NCBI RefSeq assembly: GCF_030247185.1
Contig: NC_080571.1
Coordinates: 5,639,001-5,703,000, forward strand
DNA from: Malaya genurostris
Lineage: Eukaryota > Arthropoda > Insecta > Diptera > Culicidae
Length of the DNA: 64,000 nt
Reading direction: 5' to 3'
The notes under the pieces were generated by a model that searched no databases, had not been told where the DNA came from, and saw only the letters and a program-made list of their open reading frames with translations. A program made the translations under genes and the position numbers. Below are positions 45,947 through 58,400 of this stretch, piece after piece. Numbering within the stretch: the first letter of the stretch is position 1; each line of letters opens with the position of its first letter.

Positions 45947-46689
45947 GTTGAAATTTCAACACAATTGAAATGCTGTGGCAATTTAAACCAAATTTTGTAC
46001 ACTCGTCTTTACAGGTAAACACCCAAACTGTAATGTATATTCAAGTCATCTAAATTACACGTAAAACTTTTATATTTTAGTGCGTTACTTGATGAATCTG
46101 GCCTGAAAAAACGCAATACGAAAGAAGCTTAACCTTTCGTGCATAACACAGAACTCGCGGCGTCACTTACGATCAACGTTGCCAGGTATACCGGTTCCCC
46201 GGTATTTATACCGATTTTGGTCTGCATACCGTGTGCTGTGCTCCTAAAATACCGATAATTTTCTAATCATACAGATAAACACCGATTTTTGGTTTTTACT
46301 AATGATAAGTATGAGAAATGGTTGTCGTAACAGCGTTGTTTGCTCACTTAACTGAGTTTCGGGGACATTTTCCTGGTACTTAGTAGCATATATTCTGGTA
46401 CAGATATGGTACAAGTAGATTTTTGCGCAGGATACAGATTTTTGGAAAAATGACCTGGCAACGCTGCTTACGTTTTTCGGAAGTTTTCTTGTTCGGTAAA
46501 ACAGCAGGGCTACGACATTTATTGTGCACGCTAATATCGATTACAAAGAAAAATTTATAAAAATATTAACAGTTTCTTTTCGGTTTCGTTTAGGACAGAC
46601 TCTCAGAGAGCGCCGACTCGTCTGGCATCCTATTAAAGGGAGTTTTTACTTATGGCGTTTGACTTCTAAATTAGTCATTCAAACAGTAG
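45947..46689. other. Upstream of the row-like gene; no gene seen
   Basis: Presumed promoter region for the minus-strand gene. A stretch at 46180-46470 repeats ATACCGGT/ACCGATTTT words and begins and ends with CAACGTTGCCAG / CTGGCAACGCTG, an inverted pair that may mark a small mobile element. Confidence 0.4.
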
Positions 46690-46975
46690 ACCTAAGGGCA
46701 TTTTCAGTAGTGTTATAGTTCTAGATGCTTAAATAATGTCAGTTTTAAAATTTAAATCTAGCAATTATAACAAAATAAACCGGCAGCCCAAGTAGTGTTT
46801 ATCTCGTGTTTCAAATATAGAAAAAAAGAACGGCAGCGTATGCCAGTTTTAAATTTGACAGAAGAACTGTTCGAATAAGTAAAATTAAAACGGCATGCTG
46901 GGGATACGTTTGTTCCAGTTTCAATTCTATTATTAATCTTCCATATGAAACTTCCAGCTGCTGAATTTAATCTAA
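46690..46975 (+). repeat. Copy of the ~270-bp repeat
   Basis: Begins AAGGGCATTTTCAGTAGTG and ends near CCAGCTGCTGAATTTA. It includes AATTATAACAAAATAAAC, GAACGGCAGCGTAT and GGGGATACGTTTGTTCCAG, as in the 25-30 kb copies. Confidence 0.75.
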
Positions 46976-48116
46976 TAGTCCAAATCACAATATCAAATAT
47001 GGCCAAATTAAACCGATCACTTCTGATATATAATAACAAAACTAAATGGTTCAACTCTGAATTACATACATTTGAAAGGGAATGTACATTTTTAAGCTTT
47101 TCTTCTATATCAACTAAAGACGGGTAATCCGTTCGCGAACGTTTCGAATGAGTGATCAATAGGTCTTTGTCGAAGAACGGTATTTCTCTAATAAAAGTGC
47201 GACATTACGGAACCTCATTTGAGAGACCTTTTTTTTTGTTTTTGTTGCTAGTTAAATCTAATCTCTTGTGTAGTCTTTGCAGAAACATACAAAAAACGAA
47301 CGAAAGAACTAGTTATTTCTATTGATCTTTCTGGTTCTGGATGTGTCTTTCAAAATGAACGGTTTTGCCCATAACTACAATAAACCTCACAATGGACCTG
47401 TCAAGTTTTGGCCTGTTTGGTAAGCTATTACTACAGCGCAGAAATGCTACAGTGGTTGAACGGTTTTTTTTAAATGAACGGGTTTTTTTTAAATGAACGG
47501 TTCTGCCTATCACTAATATCAACTGAATAGATCAACATAAAAAGTTTTCCCTTTTTTCGATTTGTTGGTATAGTTATAGATCTGGGTGAAAAGTGGAGTT
47601 AAGCCCTCGTGCATTTTTTGTAAAATTTCCGGGATTCGTGATTAAGACATGTAATTTTATAGTCTTATTTATTATTTCCGGAGCTCATACTAACGAAAAG
47701 TTTGAAAATCATCTAAAATGGCGACGACAAAATAGTTTTACTCTACCTTACTAGCAATTAAAGTATCACTCAGTTTGTTTTCCTGGAACACGGAGGAAGA
47801 AACTCACAAAAACAAATTGAATGATAGTTTTGCCCTATATAGTTCTTTGCATAACTAAGATTGAGATATTGGTGGAATCAAAATTTCTTGGCGAAATTGT
47901 AGAATTTTGAAGCATTGATTCGAAAGAAAGAGAAACTCAATTTTTTTACCTCGCCTTTCTTTGAAAAAAAAACAGTTTTGAAAAAAATTTAAAAGAGTGC
48001 TTCGACTTTATTATCAACGGTTAGATACGACATGACAGAATGACAGAGAATATTGTTTCTAAAAAATTGCAATTAAATCAAACATTTCTCTTAGTTGATT
48101 TTGAGATATTTAACAC
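46976..48116. other. Intergenic, no gene seen
   Basis: AT-rich. Contains a small duplication TTTTTTTTAAATGAACGG at about 47460-47500. No supported coding region. Confidence 0.35.
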
Positions 48117-48486
48117 CCCAAGTAACCATATGCATTATATCACTGCACATTTACAACTCTATTTTTACATTGTTAATGTATAGTTACACTAATCCTACAT
48201 ACTTTAAAGCAATGTGCATTAAATTTGCATTCAAAATGTAACTGAGCATTATTTTACAACAACCTTCTGCCGTGTTGTATATCGACATTCGATGCTATAT
48301 TTTGGAGCAACGAAACTTTAATAATAACTATAAGAGTAATAATCCTCTAAGAGTCTAATAATCGCCCTTTTCAGCTTTATAATAGCATTGTAAAAACATG
48401 TGTAACTCCGCTGCATTTATTCAAATTTCACGCGAATTTTTAAAGCTGAATTAATGTAAAATTATAATGCGTCGTGGTAACTTGGG
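48117..48486. repeat. MITE with CCCAAGTWACCA ends, about 370 bp
   Basis: The left end CCCAAGTAACCATATGCATTATA pairs with the right end (reverse complement) CCCAAGTTACCACGACGCATTATAA. The interior is AT-rich with several TGTAAC/TTGCAT words and no coding sequence. Confidence 0.65.
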
Positions 48487-49604
48487 ACTACCTCTAATTT
48501 TAAATGTGCATGCACCGGCCATTTTGTTACATCATTCATACGAAAAAATGGATGCGTTCGAGGATGTAACAACTCATCCCGATTGATAACAATACAATCC
48601 CGATTGATAACAATACTACACAATACGTGAACTGATTTAAAAAGGACGGAATGACAACATTTATTATAATAAAAAATATGGTACCTCATCAGCATTTACG
48701 AGATGGATAAAATAATTTAAGATAACAACTTTTACTTTAGATAGCAACTAATGTCGATTTGCTTTTGTATTGAATCTCATGAGTTCCATGATCCTTTGTA
48801 GGCATTCGAAGTTAAAATGTTTCCAATAGACAATTTTAGTGAAAATGCTATAAATCAAAATGTTTTATTAATTATATCGAGCGCTTATTTTTTTTAACAA
48901 CGGTAATATATTTACAATAATAGGTCATGCATTCTTTTTAAATAACAATTTAATGAATTGAACAGAAATGTATCATTGAATCTACATACATTTGTACGAA
49001 AGCCTGATTGTAGAAACAAAACTTTTTTGCTTTCAATCAAATAACAATTGTATTCGAGTGAAATGAAATTTGATCCATATTGAAATAAAATATATTTGAA
49101 TTCGAAGCATAATAAATTTGAATTTAGTGTTCATTTGATTCAATTCTGTGCTTGTAGAAACAAAAATAATTTTCTTAAAGTAATTATTAAATGTATTTGA
49201 ATCAAAGGGAAATTAAAATAGGCGCTGATTCAAAATAAAATATTTTGCATTCCAAGCGCAATATGTTTAATTTTAAATTAATTTTTCTGCATGTTAAACT
49301 GTTACTTGCTTACATGGCCTTCTGAAAAAAAATCTTCTGAGTTACGTGTTTTGTCTCTTATTGGCAATAATAATGTACATTATAATAGAATCAAAAGAAT
49401 TTTGAGCGTAAGAAGAATAAGCGCGTACAGCCCTATTCGGTAAAATCGCTAGCTTTGAGTGACATTCTTCTATTTTCCATATTCGTTGTTTTTGGCCGGT
49501 TTATTTCGCTCTCCACAATTTTCTTGCTTCTGGTACATAAACAATAGTCTTTTCAGAAGCGGTACACAACAAAGGTTTTTGACAATTCTCCGGAGCTCAT
49601 ACTA
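48487..49604. other. Intergenic, no gene seen
   Basis: Very AT-rich sequence upstream of ZNHIT2; no coding or RNA gene recognised. Confidence 0.35.
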
Positions 49605-50793
49605 ATGGACCAGGATGAAATTTGCAAAATGTACTTTGGTGTTTGAATATAAATGTAATAAAGATTGACAGGTATATTATTTTTTTATGTATAGATGCAA
49701 TAACGCTCCCTCGAAGTACTGCTGTCCTCGATGTAATATTTTGTACTGCTCGTTGGTTTGCTATAAATCGACACTCCACCAACAATGTTCCGAAGGTTTC
49801 TACAAGGAGAATGTTATGCAGCAAATGGCTCTCGCCCAGGATGACCAGGAAGCTGCACAATCCTCCCAGAGCATGATGGGAATCTTGAAACGATTGGAGC
49901 AACCCGAAGAGGCATACGCTGGTATCGTAGACGAAGGAGAAAGTGTGGATGAACTGGATTCCGACGATTGTGATGATGTTCCCGAACTCGCTGAACGATT
50001 GGAAGGTGTTGACTTTGATGATCCTAATGCAATTTGGGAGAGGCTAACAGAGGAAGAACGAATGGAATTTCAAGGAATGCTAGAAAGTGGTGACATAAGT
50101 ACAGTCCTTCCAGAAGTTGAACCCTGGTGGTTACGAGTGTACAAGGTAGACCTGATACAATCAGCAACCAGTTCGGCACTGACAGACGGAGAAGAAGATC
50201 TGATGCAGCAATGTCCTAGTCTTAGAGTTCTAATTAAGGATTTTTCAGTTATATCCAGTAAAGAGCCGTCTCCCTTGACAAAATTCAATCTTTGTAATAT
50301 TCTGGCGGCTTACGCCTATGTTTATCGATATTTCAACGGAGATTTCGGTGGATGCTCTCAGGAAGTTTCAAATTTGCTTATATCAATCAGTGGAAATTTG
50401 AAAGAGAACCAAGTTTTTGAGGCAGAATCGATGGCTGTCGAATCAGTTTGTCACTATTGCATAATAGAACAGCTACCAGTCGATAACGACACGTGTTTGA
50501 GACTGAGAAATGACATGAAAATGTTTTTCGGTGGTCCATCGAATTGTGGACAAAAATATAGGCTTCATTTTCTGCTGGCAGCCTTGTCAGACATACACAG
50601 ACTGTTTAGTACGGCAAAAAGTTATATTGCCCAGAAGGCGACACCAGGAAAAAGTGAAAAGAATAAAGGGGCTTTTAGTACTAAGTACAACGATGAAAAC
50701 GTAGGGTCACTCAACAGTCTTGAATTGAGCACAATAAGAAAGTGCTTGAAAAAAATTGACTACATGCTGTCGTTCACCAAGGATTATTTGTAA
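49605..50793 (+). CDS. ZNHIT2: Zinc-finger HIT domain protein 2 (ZNHIT2-like), 374 aa
   Basis: Exon 1 is only 26 nt (49605-49630, MDQDEICK plus two bases). A 64-nt intron follows, and exon 2 runs 49695-50793. The joined N-terminus is a HIT-type zinc finger with all eight ligands: C7, C10, C19, C22, C27, C31, H37 and C40. The intron cuts between C7 and C10. An acidic segment follows (VDELDSDDCDDVPELAERL). Then comes the ZNHIT2 core with WERLTEEERMEFQGMLESGD and the EVEPWW motif, and a helical C-terminal domain. ZNHIT2 bridges the R2TP chaperone (RUVBL1/2) to U5 snRNP assembly in mammals. The donor (ATGTACTT) is weak, but the spliced product restores the finger exactly. Confidence 0.92.
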
Positions 50794-52435
50794 AACAAAC
50801 CTTGCGGGTCGAAATTAAACGAATCAACTAACATTATACTCAACATTCATTGAAGTATGTGATAAATCACTTGATTTAGTGTCATTGTTCCTGAATGAGG
50901 AGACTTCACTTTTCAGACTTTCGTCTAACTGCGTCTAGAGGAAGGAGGGATCAAACTTTAACAAGGAAATACATCCGACAAGCAGACAGCGTGTTTTATA
51001 AAATTTGGTTATTCTAAAAGTGAATTTCTTTTCAAGCTCTATTTTAAGTCAGTACTATTGTTACTGAATATGTATCTTGTATATTTTTAAACTCATCTTT
51101 CTCTCATTTTCATTATAATGTTTCAAATTTACACATTTTACGTTTTATATGCATAGCATGTAGATAGATTCTTTTTACGTGCTTTTTAACGTTCTTGGTG
51201 ATTTTTATTTGTCCATATGAAGTACTATCTACCCTTCAGCCCATCTGGTCTACTCCTGGTATTATATCTTTAAGAACAAATCTATTAGAGTAAAATGGTA
51301 CTGTAAAGTTGTCTTTGAATACAATATTAATTAAAGAATTTCTACAATTCGTTCGTGTTTTTTTTCCAAAATTTTCGGTTGTTTTCTTGCAGTAGATTTC
51401 TGCTTTGTATGGTGTGTTTTGAATCAAAGGAATTCATGAATTGGGTTAGCAAGTCCACTTTCTGAAGTTTTAACATATCGATGAACAATACTGATAGAAC
51501 TGAGAAAAGACGACTGAGCTGAGCTGTTCGCCGCATACACAAGTTAATTCGTCCACGCAACGTAACGGAGGTGCTTCAATATGAAGTTACACGAAATGTT
51601 TGAGTCCCAGCGTTCGGTTGAGTGGCTCCGCTGTCTACTATATACGTTACTGACTGCTTCCAATAAGCTGTATCATGATTCGTACCAATTGGATTTTATA
51701 TTGTTGCTGTTTCGATTCACATTCGAATCAGGATAGATGAAAGGCTCTGATTCCACCAAACACACACTGATAAAACTGGTAGACGGATGCATGTTCTAAA
51801 GCTAGACTAATACCTTTCTAGTACATATTGTAAATTGAAAACTTCCAAGATGTTCTACAGAGAATTGAGAGGAAAGATGTTTGGTAGTGTTTTATGATTT
51901 AAGTTAATTTATACATAGTCAACAGAAAAACAGAACTAACAAGTAACGATTAAATAGTTTACAATCGAGATGTAAGATTATTCATCATATGCAGTAAAAG
52001 TAAAACGGAAAAATGCTGCGTTTTAGAGAAATTGTGCTTAAGAGCAGTATTTGAGATTAGAATTTCAGGTTCTTAATGATAAAGTTGCATTTGTCTTAAA
52101 TAGATTTAAGATTTATAAAATTGGAATTCTCTCAACGACTGGAAGCAATAATTTGAACAATGATTTTTCCCTCCATTTTGTCCGTGTTTCTTCACTTGAT
52201 TTTACTAAAAAAGAGGAATAGACTTTTGGCACCTAAAATATTAGAGTGTTCCTATTAGTTGTTTCAACACTGGCTGAGTATTTTGTCTTTATAAGAACAG
52301 AAAAAAAAGTTAAAGTCCTCTAAGAGGACACACCGCCTAGTCGTAATTGAGGTACGCAAAACGATGACCAATCTAACACATTTTATTATGCCTCTGCTTA
52401 AAATAGGCAGTATTTACACAACATTCATCCAAATC
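50794..52435. other. 3' UTR region between convergent genes
   Basis: No coding sequence. AT-rich sequence likely shared by the 3' ends of ZNHIT2 (+) and the Regnase-like gene (-), whose mRNAs often have long regulatory 3' UTRs. Confidence 0.4.
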
Positions 52436-55400
52436 TTACATCTTGGGAAACATAGACAATATAGCGGCACATATCTTCTGCGGATTGGTTTCGTCCGGAT
52501 ACATTTGCATTACGGTCTGTACCTGTTCCTCGGGAAAAATACTAGCCAGATGGTAATGCAAACGACGTCGCTGATCTTGCAACTGTTGATGCGTTTGATT
52601 CGGTGGTGGTGGCATTGGAGAACCTATGACACCACCAGAACTGGTATTGTTGGCAACACCTAACTGTTGTTGCTGCTGAGGCGGTGGTGGCCACAGATTG
52701 ATATGGGGCTCCGATGACGATGCTGGTGGTGGTCCTGTGTGCCAAGGTCGGGACGGATCCGGTGCTGATGCAATGCGAGTTACGTTCTAAAAGAATTTCG
52801 TTTTCAGTTAAGGAATCAAACAACCAAACAGTTTATTGTCTAACAAACAATGCGTACCTGATGCAAATCCCATTGCGCCGCCTGGTTGGAACGAGTGCCA
52901 CCACTTAAAGACGGTGCCAGAGGTCGATGAGGCGATAGTTGCACCGCAGAGTGATGCTGAGATTGCTGTCCAGTGGCCGCAGCATTGTTTCGCTGCATCT
53001 GATAGATTCGAGGGTCACATCCGGCCGGATTAAGCGTCAACTGACGCTGAAGTTTACGATGTAAATTGACACTGGGGTCCTGGTTGCGATCACATGTATC
53101 CGTTGGTTGTCCAGATTGTGTCGACTTCACCTGCTGTTGTTGCTGCTGCTGCTGCTGCTGTCGATTCCACAGTGATGCACTGTAACTATTCGAATGATGG
53201 AGCTGATTGTAAGTCTCCTTAGAGATATTTTCTATGCTATGAGATTTAGGGAATATTTGGGAATCGACTATGTTATGCGGCAACGACAGGGGTGAAAGGT
53301 CCCAGTTTGATCGATTTTGTGCTGGCATATACGGATGCTGCTGCTGCTGCGGGGGATGCAGTGATTGTTGCTGTATCTGGTCACTCAAATTAATGCTGCA
53401 TAAATTACTACTAGTGTTACTACTGTCTGGAGGTACATTGGATCTTGTGCGGCCTATTGAAAATAAAAATGGATAATGCAACGAGTGACTGCAAATCAAA
53501 TGTATCTTAATCTTACATAATGCTTTTCGTTTATCATTAGTTGGACTAGTTTCGCTACTGCTGTTGGACAGTGGTACACTGAGAGATTTACCCTGAACCA
53601 CGTTGCGTCCTCCGATAGTGCTTCCCGTGGATTCTCCAGAACCACAACTACTTCTAGCCTGCAAATGGCGGGCGGCATACTCCGACAACCGTTCCGTAAC
53701 CGATTTGTGTGGCATACTACCCCTTTCCGGATGGTAAAACTTGCACTTGTTTCCATAGGTGCATTTCTTTCCGTATGGACACGGCGGTGGTGGGTCACCT
53801 TTGCGGGGCTGCACACGCAGAAAGTTGTCCAGCGTTGGTCCGGAACGACCAAGCGGATCGTCGGGTGGCATGAATCGATCGTTGACAAACGAGTACATTA
53901 GCACTCGTTCTTCGACCACCTTCTTGAACTCGGAGCTCTCCTGCACCAGATCACGATAGTTATCGTTGGATACCACGATTCCGTCGTTCTCGGCAGCGAG
54001 CTGAAAATGATAGCAACCAAACAAATTATGAACACATATTTGTATAGAGCTGACGAGTAAGTTAAACAAAGAACCATTTTGTTGACAAACAGTGAGATAT
54101 TTTTTTTCATACCAATTTGTTCGTTATTATGACGTTTATCAGCCAATAACACTGTTATTTATCAATGATCGAGAGTAATAGATGGAAGAAAGTAGAAGAA
54201 ATGGCGAAACGGAAGCGCTGTTTCCTGGATAGCCCAATGGCAGAACATTTCGACAATTTAGAGATAGAAAAAAATTCGCACCAACTCCAACTAATGCTCG
54301 CAACATCCTCTCGGATTTTAATTATAATGTCTAGATGTGTAGACTTTGTCACAAAACAGTTAGGTAATAATAGAGAGTAAAAATATACTGAAGTCAATTC
54401 TATAATAGTTTTACAATCTGTAATTCAATTTAGTTTGGCAAATTACAAAAACATTCTTTCCATTTGAAATAAGTCAATTGCTTAGGACTTTCCCATATAT
54501 AGCTTGCTTACTTGCTTGTTTTTGCTCTAATCTCTCCGTTTTTATACCACTTTGACTGATTTTTACAAACTGAGTCGGTAATTCGTTTTTTATCTCTTTT
54601 TTCCTATATGAGCTGCTCTGGCTATGATGACCACTATAGGTTCCCTCCAGCATGTAACCCAAGCGATAGATTCCTTCACGATAACCAATTTGCAACAAAA
54701 GAAACGAGTATTTTCCATAACAAGTTCGCCAGATAATTTGTCACTTGAGCAGGAAATGTGCTTCGCCCGGTAACCAGTCAATTATTGAGTCGTACGTCTG
54801 TATCGTTTCGATATTTTGTCATCCTACCAACTGCTTCTGTGTTTTTAATGTCTTCGTTAGTGAAACTTTGGTCTGAGCCCTGCTTTCTTATATAGTTTTT
54901 TTTATGTCTGACATACGATTATTACTTATTATTTTGCATCCGCCGCATTGTGGCTGAGTAAAAGTAACGAATGTCAATAAAAAGTACTAAGCATTCTACA
55001 ACGCAATTAAAGAGAGAGCTACCTTCAACATGCAATCAAACTACTAGGTGTGCAGATTTTGGACGATGTTGTCCTCGGTGTTTGAGGATTCCATCCCCTT
55101 TATGAGCCAATTTACTCTTATTCCTTTTCGAATTAAATTCATCCGCTCAGGACGAATGTGATATATTAATATTCATCCCAAATGCATCAAGTTAATTCAA
55201 ATTGATGACGCCTTCGATGTCTCGGGTCGTACTAGAGGAGGTTGTTCAAGCGTTTTTGAAGCTCGGAAAGTAAGAATAATCCGAATAGATCATTATCCGA
55301 TCCACCTCGGTTCAGGTTTTCCTTCGCAAAGCCAAGTAGTTTTCAATTTGGTTTCTATTAACATTCACTTATTAGAAGTCCTCCGATAGTTCACTTTATT

Positions 55401-58400
55401 TGCAAGCAAATGCGTTGCTTTTAATTTTACAGTACCGTCATATAGAATTAAAGTTGGACCATTCAAAGTTTACGATGTTTTTCATGCAAACAAAGAAGAA
55501 ATTGCGTCGAAGCACGTAAGGCGTAAACAGGAAAAAATCGCAAAATCGAAAAGTTTCATGAAAAAGTAACTCGAACGTGCATTTGACATTTGCAACTATT
55601 ACGCAACCGTATTGCAGAACGCCGCCTACAAACTACTTTTCCAATTTTTTTGCCGTCGTCATCAATAGCTAAAGAATTCGCCCATACTACTAAGGATCAC
55701 ATATTCGCGATCCAACAAGTACTCAATTATGACAGATTACGCACGAATAAGGGTTCCCGGATAAGTTGACGGGATTGGCCAAAGATCGATAGAGTGATCT
55801 GTTACGTCTGAGTCCCTTTGGAAGGTGTAATTCGAAGACCAAGTGTCGACCTTGCAACGAAACTGCGAAAAGACAAGGTCAACCGTTCAACAATGGAAAC
55901 TAGTGAGCGAAGTACTCCTATTTCACCATCAAACCAACCAGCAACTCCAACCAATGTACAACAAGCAACTAGCAACGAGCTCAAGACTGCGAACATCAAG
56001 GAAAACGAAAAGAAGACGGAAATCAACAACAAAACCATCAATGCGGCAATGGATGACGAGGCGAGTCACGAACAAAGTGCCCCTCAACCCTCGCAGGAGG
56101 GAAATGGAATCTCCTCTCCTCCTAGAAAAAGAGTGACAACGTGATCCACTTAAAAATACCTTATTTAAAAAAATCGGCTAATTCGGCCACGTAAAGCTTG
56201 TACGCAAATAGGCCTGAATAAAAATACCTTTTAAATAAAAAAACAAAAAAGTGTCGACAATAGTGGTAAGATTTTCCGAAAGTCTAAACAGTCTAAGTCA
56301 ATGTATGCTTGATACAGTAAAGGCTAAAGTAAAGTACACTGGGGTCTTTTTATGCGGTTTTTACCGCGGCTTTTTTAAGCGGATTACCGAAGTTACGCGG
56401 TTTTTTTACACGGATTTCTCAAGTTACGCGTTTTCATATTTTATCTTAGAAACGTCGAGATCTGGTGTAATTTTCTAAGACATTTGTCATCAATTTTTTT
56501 CCCTTTTACGATTTTTTCTACGCGGATTTCCGAAGTTACGCGGTCTAAAATTCTCGAAATCGAATTTTTAAAAAAAGTTTTTATTGGAGATTTCACTAGA
56601 TCTGGACGTTTCATACATTTCTAAGACATTTGGCATCAAAAAAAATTTTTCTTATGTTTTTCGTTTTTTTACGCGGATTTCCGAAGTTACGCGTTTTTTT
56701 TACGCAGATTTCCGAAGTTACGCGGTTTTTTTTGCGCGGTTTTTGTTTACGCGGTACGTATCCCCCGCGTAAGAAGATACCTCAGTGTAGTAGTAAAGCT
56801 GCTAACAGGTGGCAACTAAAATTTTGGAATTTTTTCGAGGCCTGTATGCTTAACAACAAACGAGCTCAGAGAAAAAGAAGAGTGTGTATGTGTTAGCTCT
56901 TTCTCTCTCTCTCTCTCTCTCTCTCTTTCTGCTAGTATTTTCTGTTTTGTTTATGCTTGCTCAGCTTTGCTCAAAATGCCGTCAAAACAAGAAGTATTTC
57001 GCGAGCGCGTTGTACAGTTCTACGAACTGCACAGAAATCTCGGCAAAAAGTATACGGTACAACATTTTAAAAGCAAAAACGTTGCGGCTTCGACTCTTTA
57101 CCATATCCTAAGATCCCCAATAACTGCTTGCAAGAAAGTTAGTGGAAGACCAGCCAAAATTATGGACGCAAAAGGACTTCGTTCTCTTTCTCGTGCCTTC
57201 AACAACAAGGATTCACTGAGTCAAAACCATTGAAAAGAGTCGGAATAAAGTGCCGAAAGAAGACACGAGCCCCGGAATATACTCACGCACAGATTTCAAC
57301 GCTGAAGTCCCAATGCCGCTGGTTGTTAAAAAAATATTCCGGAAAAGGTTTTGTTTTGGACGACAAAAGTTATTTTCCTCTTTCGAAGACGTAGATTCCC
57401 GGAAACGATCGATACTATTCATTGGATAGTTCTATCGCACCTCCGAACTTGAAATATAAGTTTAAACAGAAGTTCGAACAGAAGGTGATGTTGTATATTG
57501 CCATTTCCGAGAAAGGTATTTCTAAGCCATGGTTCAAACCCTCTGGTTTGCAATCAATCAAGATGTGTACCAGTACGAATGTTTGAAGAAAATTTTGATC
57601 CCGTTTCTTCAAAAACATCATGCTGTTGGACAATACGTGTTTTGGTCGGATAAAACGTCATCGCATTAGGCCAAAAAAACACAATCGTTCCTGAATACCC
57701 ATTCGATCCCATTTGTACCCAAAAACCACAACACGACAATTCTGTCTCAGTGTCGCTCAATCGAAGATTTCTTCGGGGTTTCGAGCTCCTTGGAGTTCAA
57801 AAATAACTGGATAGCCACGAATTGCAAACAGTTGATTGGTAGAATCAAGAGATGCATTCGCAAAGTTGACATGAAGGCCGTACAATGCTCCTGTTCCGAC
57901 ATCAAACGGAAGCATCGCCGAGACATCCGATTACGGACCGTTTTCAAATGTTCACTAATTTTTTTTCAACAGTGGACAATCTATCATTAATTTCAATAAT
58001 TGATTTTCTCACCTAAATTCTAAACGTAATTTAAGGTTTAGCATTTAGTTCCAGAATTCATTTCAGGTTCATAATTTAGAACTCAAGCTATGGAACCGAA
58101 TCCTTATTCTGGAACAAAGTTTTTGGAACTGGTGAATTTAGTTCTTTGATTTATGTTCGGAATTCGATTTTATGTTCGGAATTCGAAGGGGGCATTCGCC
58201 CCGGGCGCCACAATTTTAGGGGGCGGCAAAATAATCCTTGGGGCATTTTTTTTGCTTTCCGGAGACGGAGTTTACCTTTGTTTTTCTTTTTTTGCTCCGG
58301 GCGCCAAATTTCCTCGGTACGCCACTGGTCACATTAAAACATGTTTTCCTCAAATAACACGATATAATCGTCAGTCAAGCACAACCCTCTCAGCACTTTT

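Noticed and set aside
54165..54380. 71-codon plus-strand frame in the Regnase intron
   Set aside because: Opens with ATG and has fairly gene-like composition, but no known domain, no splice partner and no polyadenylation context I could identify.
55818..56144. 108-codon Ser/Thr/Asn-rich frame
   Set aside because: Not accepted as a host gene because it sits just before an A-rich tail in probable retroelement debris; listed only as a candidate remnant.
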